Part shown: piece by piece, positions 13,747 to 24,737 of the stretch
How positions within the stretch are numbered: position 1 is the first letter of the stretch
Layout of the letters: each line of letters opens with the position of its first letter
Assembly (NCBI GenBank): GCA_022410635.1
Contig: JAJVDF010000259.1
Coordinates: 146,506 to 210,505 of the forward strand
DNA: 64,000 bases
Reading direction: 5' to 3'
Origin: Tretioscincus oriximinensis
Lineage: Eukaryota; Chordata; Lepidosauria; Squamata; Gymnophthalmidae
The notes under the pieces: generated by a model
Database searches by the model: none
What the model saw: only the letters and a program-made list of their open reading frames with translations
What the model was told of the DNA's origin: nothing
Position numbers and translations under genes: made by a program

Positions 13747-15276
13747 GTAGGAACTCCAATCAATACTGGCTCCAGTTTTCTGGAACACTTGTATTTTATC
13801 TATAAATTTCCATGTTGTGAATTCACCGATTCACTAATTTTTTGCTAGTAATTTTGCAACAGTTTCCACTGATGTATGAGATTTGCAGTTAAGCTGAGTG
13901 TAGCAGGAATATGTTGACCTCATTTAGTCTACATGATTAACAACAACTTGTAATGTTCACTATTTTTAAAGAATTACTTGCATATATAATTGTATACCTT
14001 TGCGGGCTCTGTACATGCAAAATTTGCATTTTTTAAAATAATTTGCATAGGAAAATTAACTATGTTTTAAAGTTGCAACGTTCCTGATATTTTTTGCGGT
14101 TTTTAGCCGTTGGGAGAGTTGAGGTCCCCATGAAGTTGGTTACAGGCTTTAGAACCCATGTAAGATAGCTCATTTCAATGGAGATGGATACAGAATTACA
14201 CCAGAGGCCACCAGTTCCAGCTTGGGACCAGTTGTTAATCGAATGACGGAACAGGCTGCCACTTTCTGAGATAATGACCCTCAGTGTAAATGTGGTCTTA
14301 ATTACAAATATATTTTTCCTTCTTATTTTCTGTATTGTATTGCGAAAGAAAATATACCAATGACTTCCTTTTTTGTGTAAAGGATAATTTTTAAAAAGTA
14401 GGTTTTAAATACTAAGAAAAAATTGATAGGATGAAATAATTAGTATCCATCATGTGACTCAAAATGAAGGGGAAGTCTTTAGTAAACATTTATTTTGCAG
14501 TTCTAAAACAAGCACAGACAATAAGATGTCTCAGGTGTCTTGTAACTTTGACTGGTTTTAATGTTCATGACATCACTGCACAAGTTCTTGGAAACTTTCT
14601 AAGCTGCTTTTTCAATTGAAAACTAGTTATATTGCTCATACAGTTTCGTACCTTTCATAGCTTCAAAGGTTGTATAAACATGTTCCATATTTTGACCCTT
14701 CCCTTCTCCTCACTCACTTGTCTTCTCAATCTGTTGTTCTGTGAACACAATAAACCTACTTTGTGGTGTGTTTTTATTTCTGTTANGACACAATTGCGAT
14801 TAGAACCACTAGTCATTAAAGAGTGTGTGTGTGTGGAAACAACCAAGTAATATGATTTCTGTTTCATTGTCAGAAGAATTGTTCAAGAACGAAGCAAGGA
14901 AAGAAGAAACCAGAATGTTAGTGGAAAACCTCATTTAAACTAAGGAAGAAAGGAAGGCAAGAATAGCTGGATTTTTTTTTGGGGGGGGGGCATACAAAAT
15001 CATAGTAGTCAGAGAAGACTCTGGTTCCATAGAATTTTAAGATTCGTTTGCATTAGAAGACTCAGCTGCATGGTTGCATGGCATCTTTCCTTTTTTCCAC
15101 TGTAGTAAATTGTGAGTTCCTTTTTCTTTTCATATGTATATGAAAGAGATGTTACTACAGTGGAAACGCTATAAAAAGTCACACACTCTGTGCCACAGAT
15201 CCGGAGAACTCCGTGTGATAGTTTGCACTCTGTTACTGAAGTGCTTCCAATCAGCATGAGGGCTGGATGGAATTGT

Positions 15277-15291
15277 TCTCTCTCTCTCTCT
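15277..15291. repeat. (CT)n short repeat
   Basis: A run of about seven CT units lies in otherwise mixed sequence. Confidence 0.7.
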
Positions 15292-15531
15292 TTGGGGTAT
15301 TAAAAATTAACCTTGGGTCTCCTTTTGGAATTCATTATCACAAAGGAAAAGACAGGCGCAAGGGCAAGGGCTGTAGTTGCAAACAAAGTTTCCTTGATTG
15401 AAAGCAGGTAAGGAGATGACGGGATGGGGAAGGGAGAGCAGGAGAGTAAGACGGACCCTTCTTAGAATTTTGACTCCAATTCTTATTAGAAAAAAGACCC
15501 TTGAAACTTATATGACCAACTTAAAGTAATA

Positions 15532-15741
15532 CCAGCAAAGGAGCTAGCAGCATTTTGAGACTAACCTGAGAAAAGTGGGTGGCATAAGCTTTTGTAGACA
15601 CGTCTACTTCTTCAGATGCATCTGAAGAAGTAGACGTGTCTACAAAAGCTTATGCCACCCACTTTTCTCAAGTTAGTCTCAAAGTGCTGCTAGCTCCTTT
15701 GCTGGACTTTCTACTAGACTAACACGGCTATTTCTCTGAAA
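15532..15741. mobile_element. Foldback element with 87-bp inverted arms
   Basis: Positions 15532-15705 form an inverted repeat centred between 15618 and 15619, with 87-bp arms, no spacer and two mismatches. The right side continues past the arm to a terminus ending CGGCTATTTCTCTGAAA. TTAAAGTAATAC occurs immediately on both sides (15521-15532 and 15742-15753), a likely 12-bp target duplication that suggests insertion as a unit. The arm carries AGCTTTTGTAGACACGTCTA, shared with copies at 39462 and 61553. No coding capacity. RNA from it would form a long, nearly perfect hairpin. Confidence 0.88.
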
Positions 15742-15753
15742 TTAAAGTAATAC

Positions 15754-17531
15754 ATTCGTGTACTTCTTAGTTAAACTCTAATCCTTCTGTGATCAGAGTA
15801 AAGTAAGTCAGACTCTAGTTTCTACCTAGTGCTCTATAGAAAGTTTGGGCATCTCTCTTAATCCCCATTATTTCACACATTTTGTCAGCTTTTAAGTTTT
15901 ATATCAGGAATGCAAAATCAGGAATTAGATATGTCATACTATGATTTTGCACAAGTATGGTGTCCCCCTTAGTTAACAGAGGGAAACTTCATTGCATTAC
16001 ATGGTAATTTTAGTACAACTTCCAGTAAATTAATTGGAAAACAAATATCTAACCTTATTTCTGTTGATCCCAGTATTATCATTATACTACTATTGCTACA
16101 TGATTATTTTAAATACTACTTACAATCAATTAATTGGAAGCAATTATTGTTTGATTCCAGTAGTACTATTACTGTTCTATGACTGCTACTAGCAGTGCTA
16201 CTTCTTTTTAAAACCCTTAAATATTTTTAGCAAGTGAATGCAGTGAGCTGCTAAGTAGTGCTCCAAATGTGTTTTCTGTCATATGTTTAATTACATCTTT
16301 TAAATCTTTTTAAAAACTATTGTGAAGATGTAGCAGCCAGAAAGTACATTTTCCCTCTGTTCTAACATTGTGATCTGAGAATACAGTTGATTCAAATAAA
16401 TTATTTGGAGTTGAAACTCAAATCCTTTTAGGGCTTTAATATGAAAATGGGAATTTTGTAGTTTCAAAATTAATAATAATAATAATAATAATAATAATGG
16501 GTGATGGATGCGGAGAAAAGCAGTGTTCACCAGGTGGTGTTGAAATTTCCAGTTTTGCTCACGCATTTAAACTGCAAAATTCCTGTACTCTTTTTCTGTG
16601 GTAACCCTATTTTCCCTCAATTTAACCATACTGTCTTGTATTTTATTTAAGCGGCATAATCTATGGCTGTAAAAATGTACTTTTAAACCCTTAAATGGGA
16701 GGATGTCATTGGTTGTAACTTGTACCTGAAGGCTTTGAATCCTTTTGACGCTGCAAACCTGCAAATTCCAATTTTAGAATTGATCTAATGTCTACTCCAC
16801 CTTGTAAAGTTAACATTGTCACTAATCCACTAATATGAATAATCTTCTCTTTATTCTGCTGATGCGGGCATTCTTCATTTATGCTGTAGGAGTTCTATTG
16901 TTTACAGAGATGCACATTTCTTTCAAAATAACTTTGTATTTCAAATGGAGTAATGCTAAGTGCTGCTTATATGCATTTTCAGAGAAACACTGCACTCGGT
17001 TTGTAGCTTGGTGATGNATTACATGATGCAATAGATTTTTGTTAAGCTGCATTTTCCAACTGCCTTTTATGTTTTACAAAAAAAAAAAGAAGGAAAGCTG
17101 AGGATGATCCTAAAAGTTCCTAACAATCTCTTAATCTGTCCTTTTTGTTTTTCCATTACATTTCCTCTTGAGTTGCTTTCAGAAGTAGTTTATATTCCCA
17201 CCCTATTTTGTAAGAATTTGTATTAGAATTCAAATTTTTCTGCTTTGCATATGCATCAGAATTAGTCTATACGTCTGAACTAATATTTTGGGTCAAAATG
17301 ATTGCAATACCTTAGAATCTATATCAGCAAAAGAACTTTAGAGTGGTAGAATATTTTCCTTGCTTCTGGGCGCTCAAGGAGTAAACTGTTCCTTGAAGAT
17401 GAAACTCAGTAGATACATTANAAAGGCAGTGATTATAATTGCATACCTCATCACAAAGATGAAACTTTAACAGACTTGCTTGCTTAGCGTGGTGTAGTGT
17501 GGACTCTCTCTACGTCCAACAAGAAGTATTA
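15754..17531. other. AT-rich non-coding stretch
   Basis: No gene or clear transposon is seen. It holds an (AAT)n microsatellite. The minus frames at 16300-16764 run through the microsatellite region and show no domain. Confidence 0.45.
16471..16498. repeat. (AAT)n microsatellite
   Basis: Nine perfect TAA/AAT units in tandem. Confidence 0.95.
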
Positions 17532-17735
17532 TTTCAAAGAAATAACCATGTTACTCCGTGTCCAAAATATCCTGCAAGGGGGTCTTGTAGTACCATAAAG
17601 ATGATCAAGAAAAAGGTAGAGAGCATGCGTTTTTGCAGAGAAGTCAATATTTTGGACTGTCGTTTGTCTACATGTTCCAAACGTTGAAAAATTCTACATA
17701 TCTCCGTACTTACTTTTTTGTGCCAGTCCAAGAGC
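17532..17735. repeat. Foldback repeat family, diverged copy
   Basis: TTCAAAGAAATAACCATGTT matches the family terminus. It is followed by the TGCAAGGGGGTCTTGTAG block, an ATGATCAAGAAAAAGG block also present in the 27012 copy, and a degraded mirrored right half. Open frames on both strands here come from the repeat. Confidence 0.6.
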
Positions 17736-18248
17736 TATTCTAGTAATAGGAATGGCTCTGCTGTTTGTGATAAGCTTTTTTGAAAGGCTGTCCCGATATT
17801 TCTCCCCATGCCCGCTCCGGAGATTGAGCTCAGTACGGTTCTCTCAGGAATCCGTTTTGATAGTGCAGTTTGCTATGCGATCAAATTGCATTCCCATTTA
17901 AAACGGGAACAGGCTTCCATATGTACTTCTAAGATATTTGGATTAGACGATCCTGCTACCTTTGCTCTACAAAGTAGTGTGGACACATGGGAGGGACTTT
18001 ACTGTGGCAGGCCCAAATTGTGAAATGGTTTTCTTTCTGAGGTGTGTGAGACACAACAGTGTACGTATTTAGAACCTTGGTGAAGATACTCCTGCTCATT
18101 CTCATCTTCGGTTGAACCACTTATTATTATTTTTCACTTTTTGTGGTCTTTTACTGAGATTTTTGGGCATAGTTTAAAATAGGAACAGGCTGACACTATT
18201 CTGATTTGAAGGGAAGTTTGGGAAGGTTCAAATATATCATTATGAAGG
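17736..18248. other. Non-coding stretch with retained CpGs
   Basis: Around 17790-17950 there are more CG dinucleotides than in the neighbourhood and an open frame (17808-18023, +) with no recognisable domain. It may be a fairly recent insertion or a constrained segment; I cannot identify it. Confidence 0.35.
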
Positions 18249-18445
18249 TAGGCTGACCCCTTTTGGGGTGTTGAAAACCCAGTTTTGGGGTGCCTCCCAG
18301 TTTTTTCTGAGGAAATTTTTTTCAAAAAAAGATTTTTTTTAAATTTGTTTTTGTTTTTTTGGGTTTTTTTTTCCTCAGAAAAAACCAGGAGGCACCCCCC
18401 AAATGGGTTTTCAACCCCCACAAAAGGAGTCATCTGGTCAGCCTA
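18249..18445. mobile_element. Palindromic hAT-type MITE (short form)
   Basis: It starts TAGGCTGACC and ends GGTCAGCCTA. TTATGAAGG lies directly on both sides (18240-18248 and 18446-18454), a target duplication of 8 bp plus one adjoining matching base. The left half (CCCCTTTTGGGG, AACCCAGTTTTGGGGTGCC, CCTCAG/CTGAGG) is mirrored in the right half around an A/T-rich centre. Same family as 12953 and 20170. Confidence 0.85.
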
Positions 18446-20169
18446 TTATGAAGGCAACTATTTCAAATATAGTTGCCTTACATTGGCTTGACTATGTCAA
18501 GTAAAAGATGTTCAGCTGTGCGAAGAGATATTTTATAGAGTTTGTTACTGGCTCCAGATCTGTCTTTAAGGCTCATTTTCCATTTTTAGTTGTTAAGGCA
18601 GCTGTTACATAAAAACTTGGGATGTTAACCCAAAGATTTGGAAATCTGTGGCAGTACAGAGAGACATACATCATAGAAGCAGAAAAATCGGAGGCTGTGG
18701 TGGTAGAAAATATTGTGTAGAGAAAGGAGCATTGACTCAAGAGGAGGTTAGATTCACCATTTATGAATTCATATTTCCACCATGCTTGTTGCTGCAGGAT
18801 TGGATTATAAAGTCCCAGGAAAAACTAGAATATAGGTCCTGAATAAAAAGAAAAAGTTGTAGTATTCCGTTGTCTAAAGATAAGTCAGCAAAAAATACTT
18901 TGATGAGAACTGTTAGCAGCCTCACATATTGCTAAACTGCGGATGTTCCTTTGAACAGTTGTCTCTTGGTCTCCCTGTGAAATTCATAGGATAAGCCTGG
19001 GACATTACTGCTTTGCTTGTTTCTGCTGGGGCACAAATATTTAACAATGCAAACTTCCACACTTGCTTAACAGTGAGGTATTTTCAGCCAAGATTTGCCC
19101 TGCTCTTGTGTGGAGACAGAAAGAATCATGTGAATTGGAAAGTCCAGGTCCATAAACAATATTGCTATGAGGGGAACCTAGGTTCTTGTCTTTTTTCTGT
19201 AGTAGCAATATTCCTGGCAATGCCAATAATTTTGGGACAATCCCAAGTCTGGATACAACCAGCGTTTCCTTTTAAAAAATATTTGACATTTTGTACAAAA
19301 CATCAGCTGCGTAATTTGAGTGTACTGCACTGCATTTATGTAATTTACAGATTCTTCTGTTTAAAGGGGCCAAGTGAAATTCTGCACCCATTTAATTGAT
19401 GTTCAGATTCTTTTGAACTTAATGGATCATGCTTAGAGTTTGAGACTGTGCTGTAAAAACTTTGTAGTGTTAGTTACATTTGGCAGATTTGTACACAAGG
19501 CAAATCCACACAACATTGGCCCCAGACTATAGCAACACTATGTTGGTAATGTACAGAAGAAAGCCGGAAACAGCAAACCCATTTCCATTCTTGGTCAGGC
19601 ATATTTTGCATCTGAAAAACTGTAGTGCCTTGGCTTTGATTTTTCTAGCAGGGATTGTTGTGGGAAGATAGGAAATCACTATCAGGTTAGCCATTTTGTG
19701 TATCTTCGGAAATGGCACCACATTAGCAGTATTTGAATTTATATTATTTATTTAAAATGATGTGTTTCAGGAGGTATGTTTGCTTATCATGCCAGTGGAT
19801 AGAGAAGTAGGAAAAGGCGCTATTTGTGATATATTGATTTAGCAATAAATAAATATATTGGTTTGGAGGTGAATAAAAGTATAGCAACATTATTCATGTA
19901 TGATGCATAATGCATCTTATTTTTACCTAGAGTGAATTCCATGGGCAGACATCTTCCTTTTTCAGTCCAGCTGGTCCAATCACCTTCCATCCTTGCCACA
20001 TATCCATACCTCAAAGGTGGAGGAGCTTGCTTTGTCAAATCAACCACTTTCCCCCTTTTTTACCTCAGAATGTCGAGTGGCCCTAGCTGGACAATTTTAA
20101 TGAATTACAATATATTATCAATTCACTTACTTAATTTATTTTCTAGGTAAAAAAGCCTGCCCTCATACC
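18446..20169. other. Non-coding stretch
   Basis: It contains a 128-codon open frame on + (19013-19399). It has no domain, signal or repeat match that I recognise and no splice or promoter context, and its length is within chance for a window this size. Confidence 0.4.
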
Positions 20170-20322
20170 TAGGCTGACCAATTGACCCCTTTTTGGGGGG
20201 CCCTCCCAATTTTTGCTGAGGAAATAAATCTTTTTTTGAAAAAAAATTCCTCAGCAAAAAACAGGAGGCACCCCAAAACCGGGTTTCCACCCCCCCCCCA
20301 AAGGGGTTATCTGGTCAGCCTA
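20170..20322. mobile_element. Palindromic hAT-type MITE (short, deleted form)
   Basis: It starts TAGGCTGACCAATTGACCCC and ends CTGGTCAGCCTA, with the mirrored blocks typical of the family but part of the left arm deleted. Flanks CTCATACC and CTCACTGC are only weakly alike, so the target duplication is uncertain. It lies 15 bp from a SINE. Confidence 0.8.
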
Positions 20323-20337
20323 CTCACTGCCAGAAAT

Positions 20338-20653
20338 AAGAAGAACTGAAGAAGAACTGGGTTTTTATACCCCGTTTTTCTCACTTTTCAAAGGGACTCA
20401 AAGCTGCTAACAAAGGTATTTTTCACTCGAAGGCTTACATTCTATTTTCCTCACCAGGATTTGGTGATTCCCATGTATCGACCTTGCAGTCAGTCACAAT
20501 TTCTTACAATCCATGCTTTTGAATAGCTGGGTTGTCTAGAGCTACAAGCTAGTGGAAGGTGCTCACCCCTTCCCACTTCCAACACAGGGCTTCGAAACCC
20601 GATCTCCCAAATGAGAGACCGTTTCTTAAGCGACTGAACCATTGTGCCTCTAG
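20338..20653 (-). mobile_element. tRNA-derived SINE, full-length or nearly so
   Basis: Read on the minus strand it begins with a tRNA-like part containing CACAATGGTTCAGTCGCTTA (A-box region) and GGTTTCGAAGCC (a B-box match). A family-specific body follows, with AGAATGTAAGCCTTCGAGTG, then a 3' end running GGGTATAAAAACCCAGTTCT and a TTC-rich tail. Homologous copies lie at 43259, 44622 and 50590. Transcription would be by RNA polymerase III from the internal boxes; mobilisation would need a partner LINE. The minus frame at 20490-20804 overlaps it and is not a gene. Confidence 0.8.
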
Positions 20654-22077
20654 CCTCCCTTCTGCTGCCCATGGCCAGCAGTAAGCACTTGCTTGCCATG
20701 CACCCCACTGCTCCCCCACTCCCGCTCAGTTGGGTGCAAGCAAAAGGCAAAGCTGCCCCCCCCCCCTCACTTGCTGAACCACTCATTGCCTCTAACTGAC
20801 CCAAGGCCTCACGCCTTCAACTAACTAGGTGGGCAGATTTCCTGCTATATGCATACGGGATGGAGGCGAATGCCCCACACATTTTATATACTGTATATGG
20901 ATTTATTTGTATTCCACCCATCCCAAGGATCTTAAAGCATGTCACGATAAAATAGTGAAAAAACCAGAATGCCTTTAAACAACGACTATAGCATAATTCA
21001 ACAAGCATATGTAATATAATCAGGTTCTACAAAGAAATTGAGATATTATATGTACAGATACATATTTATAAATAGCAAATTTGTTGCTACTGTTTATTAA
21101 TAGAAATAGTAACACTTGGGGGGGAGTTGTGTATTTTTTTCTGCTTTCTAAATATATCTGATTTAGACCTGTTGCTTCCTCTGGCCCCAATATAAAAGGA
21201 ATACTAGTTAGCAGGTTTTGCCAATGTGTCATTTTGGGGTGTGGGCTTGAAAGTCTTTTTCTTCTAACCCTCATTCTAGTCAGGAAAGTGGCTGCCCAAG
21301 CAAATTTATTGCTGACCATGCGAATATAAGGAATCATAGCAAGAGACATAATTTCTCTCAGGGTAAGAGACTGAAGCAGTGATTAACAGGATATAAAATG
21401 AGGCACGTACATTGTTTCTCAGTCTAGTATAAACAATATTTAAAATATTAAGGTAGATAAGTGACATTGATACATGGCAACAGGCAGACCTCACCCAACC
21501 CTAAGACTGAAGCTGATTTTAATAACTCAGGTTTAAGCAGACGTCTTTTCCTGGTAATTTGTGTCCATAATGACATACTGTGAAATGAAACACCAAGCCA
21601 TAATATTTAGCAGTATGTCATCATGGGATTTCTTCTAGTTAGCTGTTGGATATCTTCCCTCCATCGCTCTGTCCCTCCTTCCATACTCCCAGTACCCCTT
21701 CCAATCTGGTGCAAAGATAATCGACTAAATCAGTTTAGAGACTGTAAAAAACAAAGATAAACAACCTGAGTTTTTGCAGACAATTTGCAAGAAGTAGAAA
21801 TGACCAATGAAAGCTAATTCTAGGTTAGCCATGTTAATGTTCACCGAAGGTCTAGCAAGGGGAGCTTTCCTGTCATTACTTAAGTAGAAGTAAATCAAAG
21901 TAGTTCTGTACCTTTTCACAAGAACACAATATAAGGTTTTTTTGTGCAATAAATGAAGATAGTTCTTACAAACGTGGAAATGCACCTTTTATTGGAAATA
22001 TTTTCAGTATTCAATTTGAAAAGTCACAGAGGATGCTAGAGTTGAAACTTTGGGATGGTGAATTAACAGCTGGAGAG
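20654..22077. other. Non-coding stretch with a weak LINE/SINE tail
   Basis: Around 20900-20985 the sequence TTTGTATTCCACCCATCC resembles the reverse complement of a squamate LINE/SINE 3' tail. A C11 run lies at 20756-20766. Open frames on the minus strand show no domain. Confidence 0.35.
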
Positions 22078-22187
22078 ATTTCTAACTTAGTAGTTGACTT
22101 TGGTCAAGCAGAAAGTCTATACTAGGGTTACAGATAACCCTAGTATAGACTTTCTGCTTGACCAAAGTCAACTACTAAGTTAGAAAT
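22078..22187. repeat. Perfect inverted repeat, 53-bp arms, 4-nt loop
   Basis: 22078-22130 is exactly the reverse complement of 22135-22187, with CAGA between. The arms show no resemblance to the other repeats here, and no flanking direct repeat is visible. Perfect identity means a very recent origin (templated inversion or foldback) or an assembly or sequencing artefact. A single N follows directly after the right arm. Confidence 0.95.
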
Positions 22188-23500
22188 NTGAGTTGAATCT
22201 GAGTTGATTTTGGATTTCAGAGCCAACTTACTGGATAGCTGGTTCACTGAAAGCCAAACAGAATAACAGTACCACAAAGATAGTAAAACAGTAAATATAA
22301 ACTGTGTTTTAATGGTTGATAATTTTCCACTGATAAACTAGTAGCATAACAAACGCTTATTACATGAAAGTTGTTCTCTATGGCACACAACCTACAGTCG
22401 ATCTATAACAAAAAATAACTCAGCACCCATACATTCCGGTGTGCTCTAGTTTGTACCATAATCCCCATCACACAGTTGTGTTCATTGGAGAAAAAAACAC
22501 TTGTCAAATCACTATATGGAATTATTGTGAAAATGCTGTGAGGTGTGGAAAGTTTTTGGCAAAATAACTGTGAGGGTGAGAGGCAAAGGAATCTGATATT
22601 AACAGCAAATAGTTCAATAGAATTTGGTAAGAAGGACTACTGTATTTGCTTTTGACATCTACCAAACAAAATGGCTGATGTGAAACTATGTCATGGGCAT
22701 GGAAAATCTCACATTGTCAGCAGCTAATAGAACAAGAATACTTGGAATGTACTATAAAGGTACGAACAAGAAAACTGAGACTGGTAAATTTATCAGTGAG
22801 ATAAACAATTATGTATGCAGCCTAACTTGTGGATTGTTATGGGTTGATCATTGTTAATAGAGACTCCTTAGTTGAATGAGTGTATTCTTTGAACATAAAA
22901 TATTGCTTGTTGTCTGCATCCCATGATTGTTGTTTTGGGGGTAGGAAGTTCCATTTTCTGTGAGTGCTTGTGCTACAAAACGACAAATGTACTTGTTTTA
23001 CTGGTGTTTACTATCCTTGAAAATGGAGACTTAGAGGCAATGAGTATCATTTTGGACCTTTGTAAGCTAAGTGAAATATAGCTTTGATATAGAGACTGAT
23101 CATCTTTTAGTTGAGTACTGAAGGAAGAGAGTGGAGGGACACCAGCTAAGATCAAACTACTGAATTTGTATTATATTGCATGGTTTGCCTGATAATTGTG
23201 AGAGAACTGATACAAATGAAGAAATAGGCATCTGGTTTTGCTTTTCTGATTCATTCTCTTGTTTCAGTGCCATGTATTCTGGAGGGGAGTAATTTACTCC
23301 ACAGGTATTTTTGAAACATTACAAACTGTTTTGCTAAATGGATAAGAATAATGTTACACAAATGCCAAAATTGTGCTCTAGAGGTTTCCACGTCTTTCTG
23401 ACAACTTTCTTATTCTCTACTGGGATTTGGGGGGCATTGCTTCTTACTAAAGTTGTGCCAAACTGGTTTGATTGGTTTGAATTTTGTCGGCAAACCAACC

Positions 23501-23530
23501 TACACTGCTCAAAAATGAAAGGGAACGCTT
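23501..23530 (+). mobile_element. Terminal fragment resembling a Tc1/mariner inverted repeat
   Basis: TACACTGCTCAAAAATGAAA followed by GGGAACGCTT closely resembles, from memory, the terminal repeat of a Tc1-type transposon widespread in fish. It begins with TA, the Tc1 target. No matching opposite end or transposase sequence was found, so this is a solitary end or a coincidence. Confidence 0.38.
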
Positions 23531-23775
23531 GAAGTTATCCTTATTAATTCAGATTAAGGAGCGTGTTGGTCCTTGTTGTCAGCATGGAAGTGGAACTAAA
23601 CGTAAACTGGATCAGATATGTACTAACTGCCCTTTAAACCAGTTTACTGGTAGACGTTAATAAGATTTACATCCGTACTAAAGCTGGCTAATTCAGATTA
23701 ATCAGCAGTGCATGTGTACACAGAGCAGATTTGGGTGAGAATGGGCTGCTTAGACAAATTTGCAGATTTACTTTT

Positions 23776-23839
23776 GCATTGGTTTCGGAGCCGCTCTGCT
23801 GGAGAAGGCTGCCAGTTGCTTCAGCTCCGAAACCAATGC
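23776..23839. repeat. 16-bp perfect inverted repeat with 32-nt loop
   Basis: GCATTGGTTTCGGAGC at 23776-23791 is mirrored as GCTCCGAAACCAATGC at 23824-23839. Each arm has a CG dinucleotide and the loop has another near its start. It could be part of a MITE or an RNA hairpin; function unknown. Confidence 0.8.
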
Positions 23840-24563
23840 GGAGCAAGGTGGATAGCAGTCAGATTTAGCAGTGAGCAGGCCCGCCTGCATTTGATTGCAA
23901 CCCGGAGACTTGTGCCTCGTCATGTGGACTTGCAACTTCATGCCATCTGTCCTGGAACTATGCTTGTGGTGGAGAATTCCTGCCTGGATTAGTTTTTTAA
24001 GCATCAAAAATGCAGGGGAAAACTATACACTTTCAGTGCATCAGAATGGGGCATAGTCTCCCTTCCACATCTGTGTCCCCGTGGGGGTTGAAGCAATATA
24101 CTCCACCCAGAGTGACTTCAGAGATGTTCAACTGGGATTACTGGTTGATTAGGTGAGAAATAACTTATTGTAAGCATTACTGCCAGGAACAATGTCATTA
24201 CCACCAGGGATACTGTGATCTTTTTTAAAACCAAGGTAAGTAACCAAAGTGTTCTCAAAAACAGCTCTGTTTGGCAGACTAGTTAGTTGTTGATGTGGCT
24301 GGTTGAGCTATAGCAGAGTTTGGGAAGAGGATGGTGGTCTTACCCTTTTCTGCTAGGTCCCATTTTACTCTAGCGTATTGTTGCCTCCAGACTTATAAAT
24401 GGTGCACTTTCTACTGAAATCATACTACTGGAATCAAATGAGCACAACCTGGACACATCTTTCTGGTGTAGGTGGCTCCATCCAGTGTTTCTTAAGGACG
24501 GCAGCCTTTGGACTGATTTTGTGTAGCACAAAGATTAAATTTTCTCATTTAAGTTTATTAAAT

Positions 24564-24737
24564 CAGTGATTTCCGAAGTGGACTGTACTGCCCTCCTTCC
24601 CTGGGGGGCACTGAAGTAATTGAGGGGGGGCGTTAAGAATTTTTTATTATATAATTGGGATGGGTGAAGTGGAGGGTACTAGGATTGTGGCTTTGGAGTC
24701 ACTGTGGTGGCAGCTTAAAAAAGTTTGGGAATCACTA
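24564..24737. mobile_element. hAT-type MITE relic (Charlie-like ends)
   Basis: It starts CAGTGATTTCCGAAGTGG and ends AGTTTGGGAATCACTA, imperfect inverted ends of the CAGTGGTTCCCAAACT type known from hAT elements. Flanks TATTAAAT (24556-24563) and ATTTAAAT (24738-24745) match at 6 of 8 positions, consistent with an old 8-bp duplication. No coding capacity. Confidence 0.72.

Larger units (their letters stand above)
13143..15520. other. Non-coding stretch with one weak exon candidate
   Basis: Apart from the exon-like segment at 13688-13746, nothing gene-like is seen. There is a short (GT)n run near 14822-14834 and a T9/G10 homopolymer junction at 14972-14990. Confidence 0.45.
22188..24563. other. 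Non-coding stretch with small structures
   Basis: It contains a Tc1-like terminus at 23501 and a 16-bp inverted repeat at 23776. No gene is supported; open frames at 23708-24007 on both strands run across the inverted repeat. Confidence 0.4.

Noticed and set aside
19013..19399. 128-codon plus-strand frame
   Set aside because: No domain, splice or promoter context; its length is plausible by chance across six frames of 64 kb.
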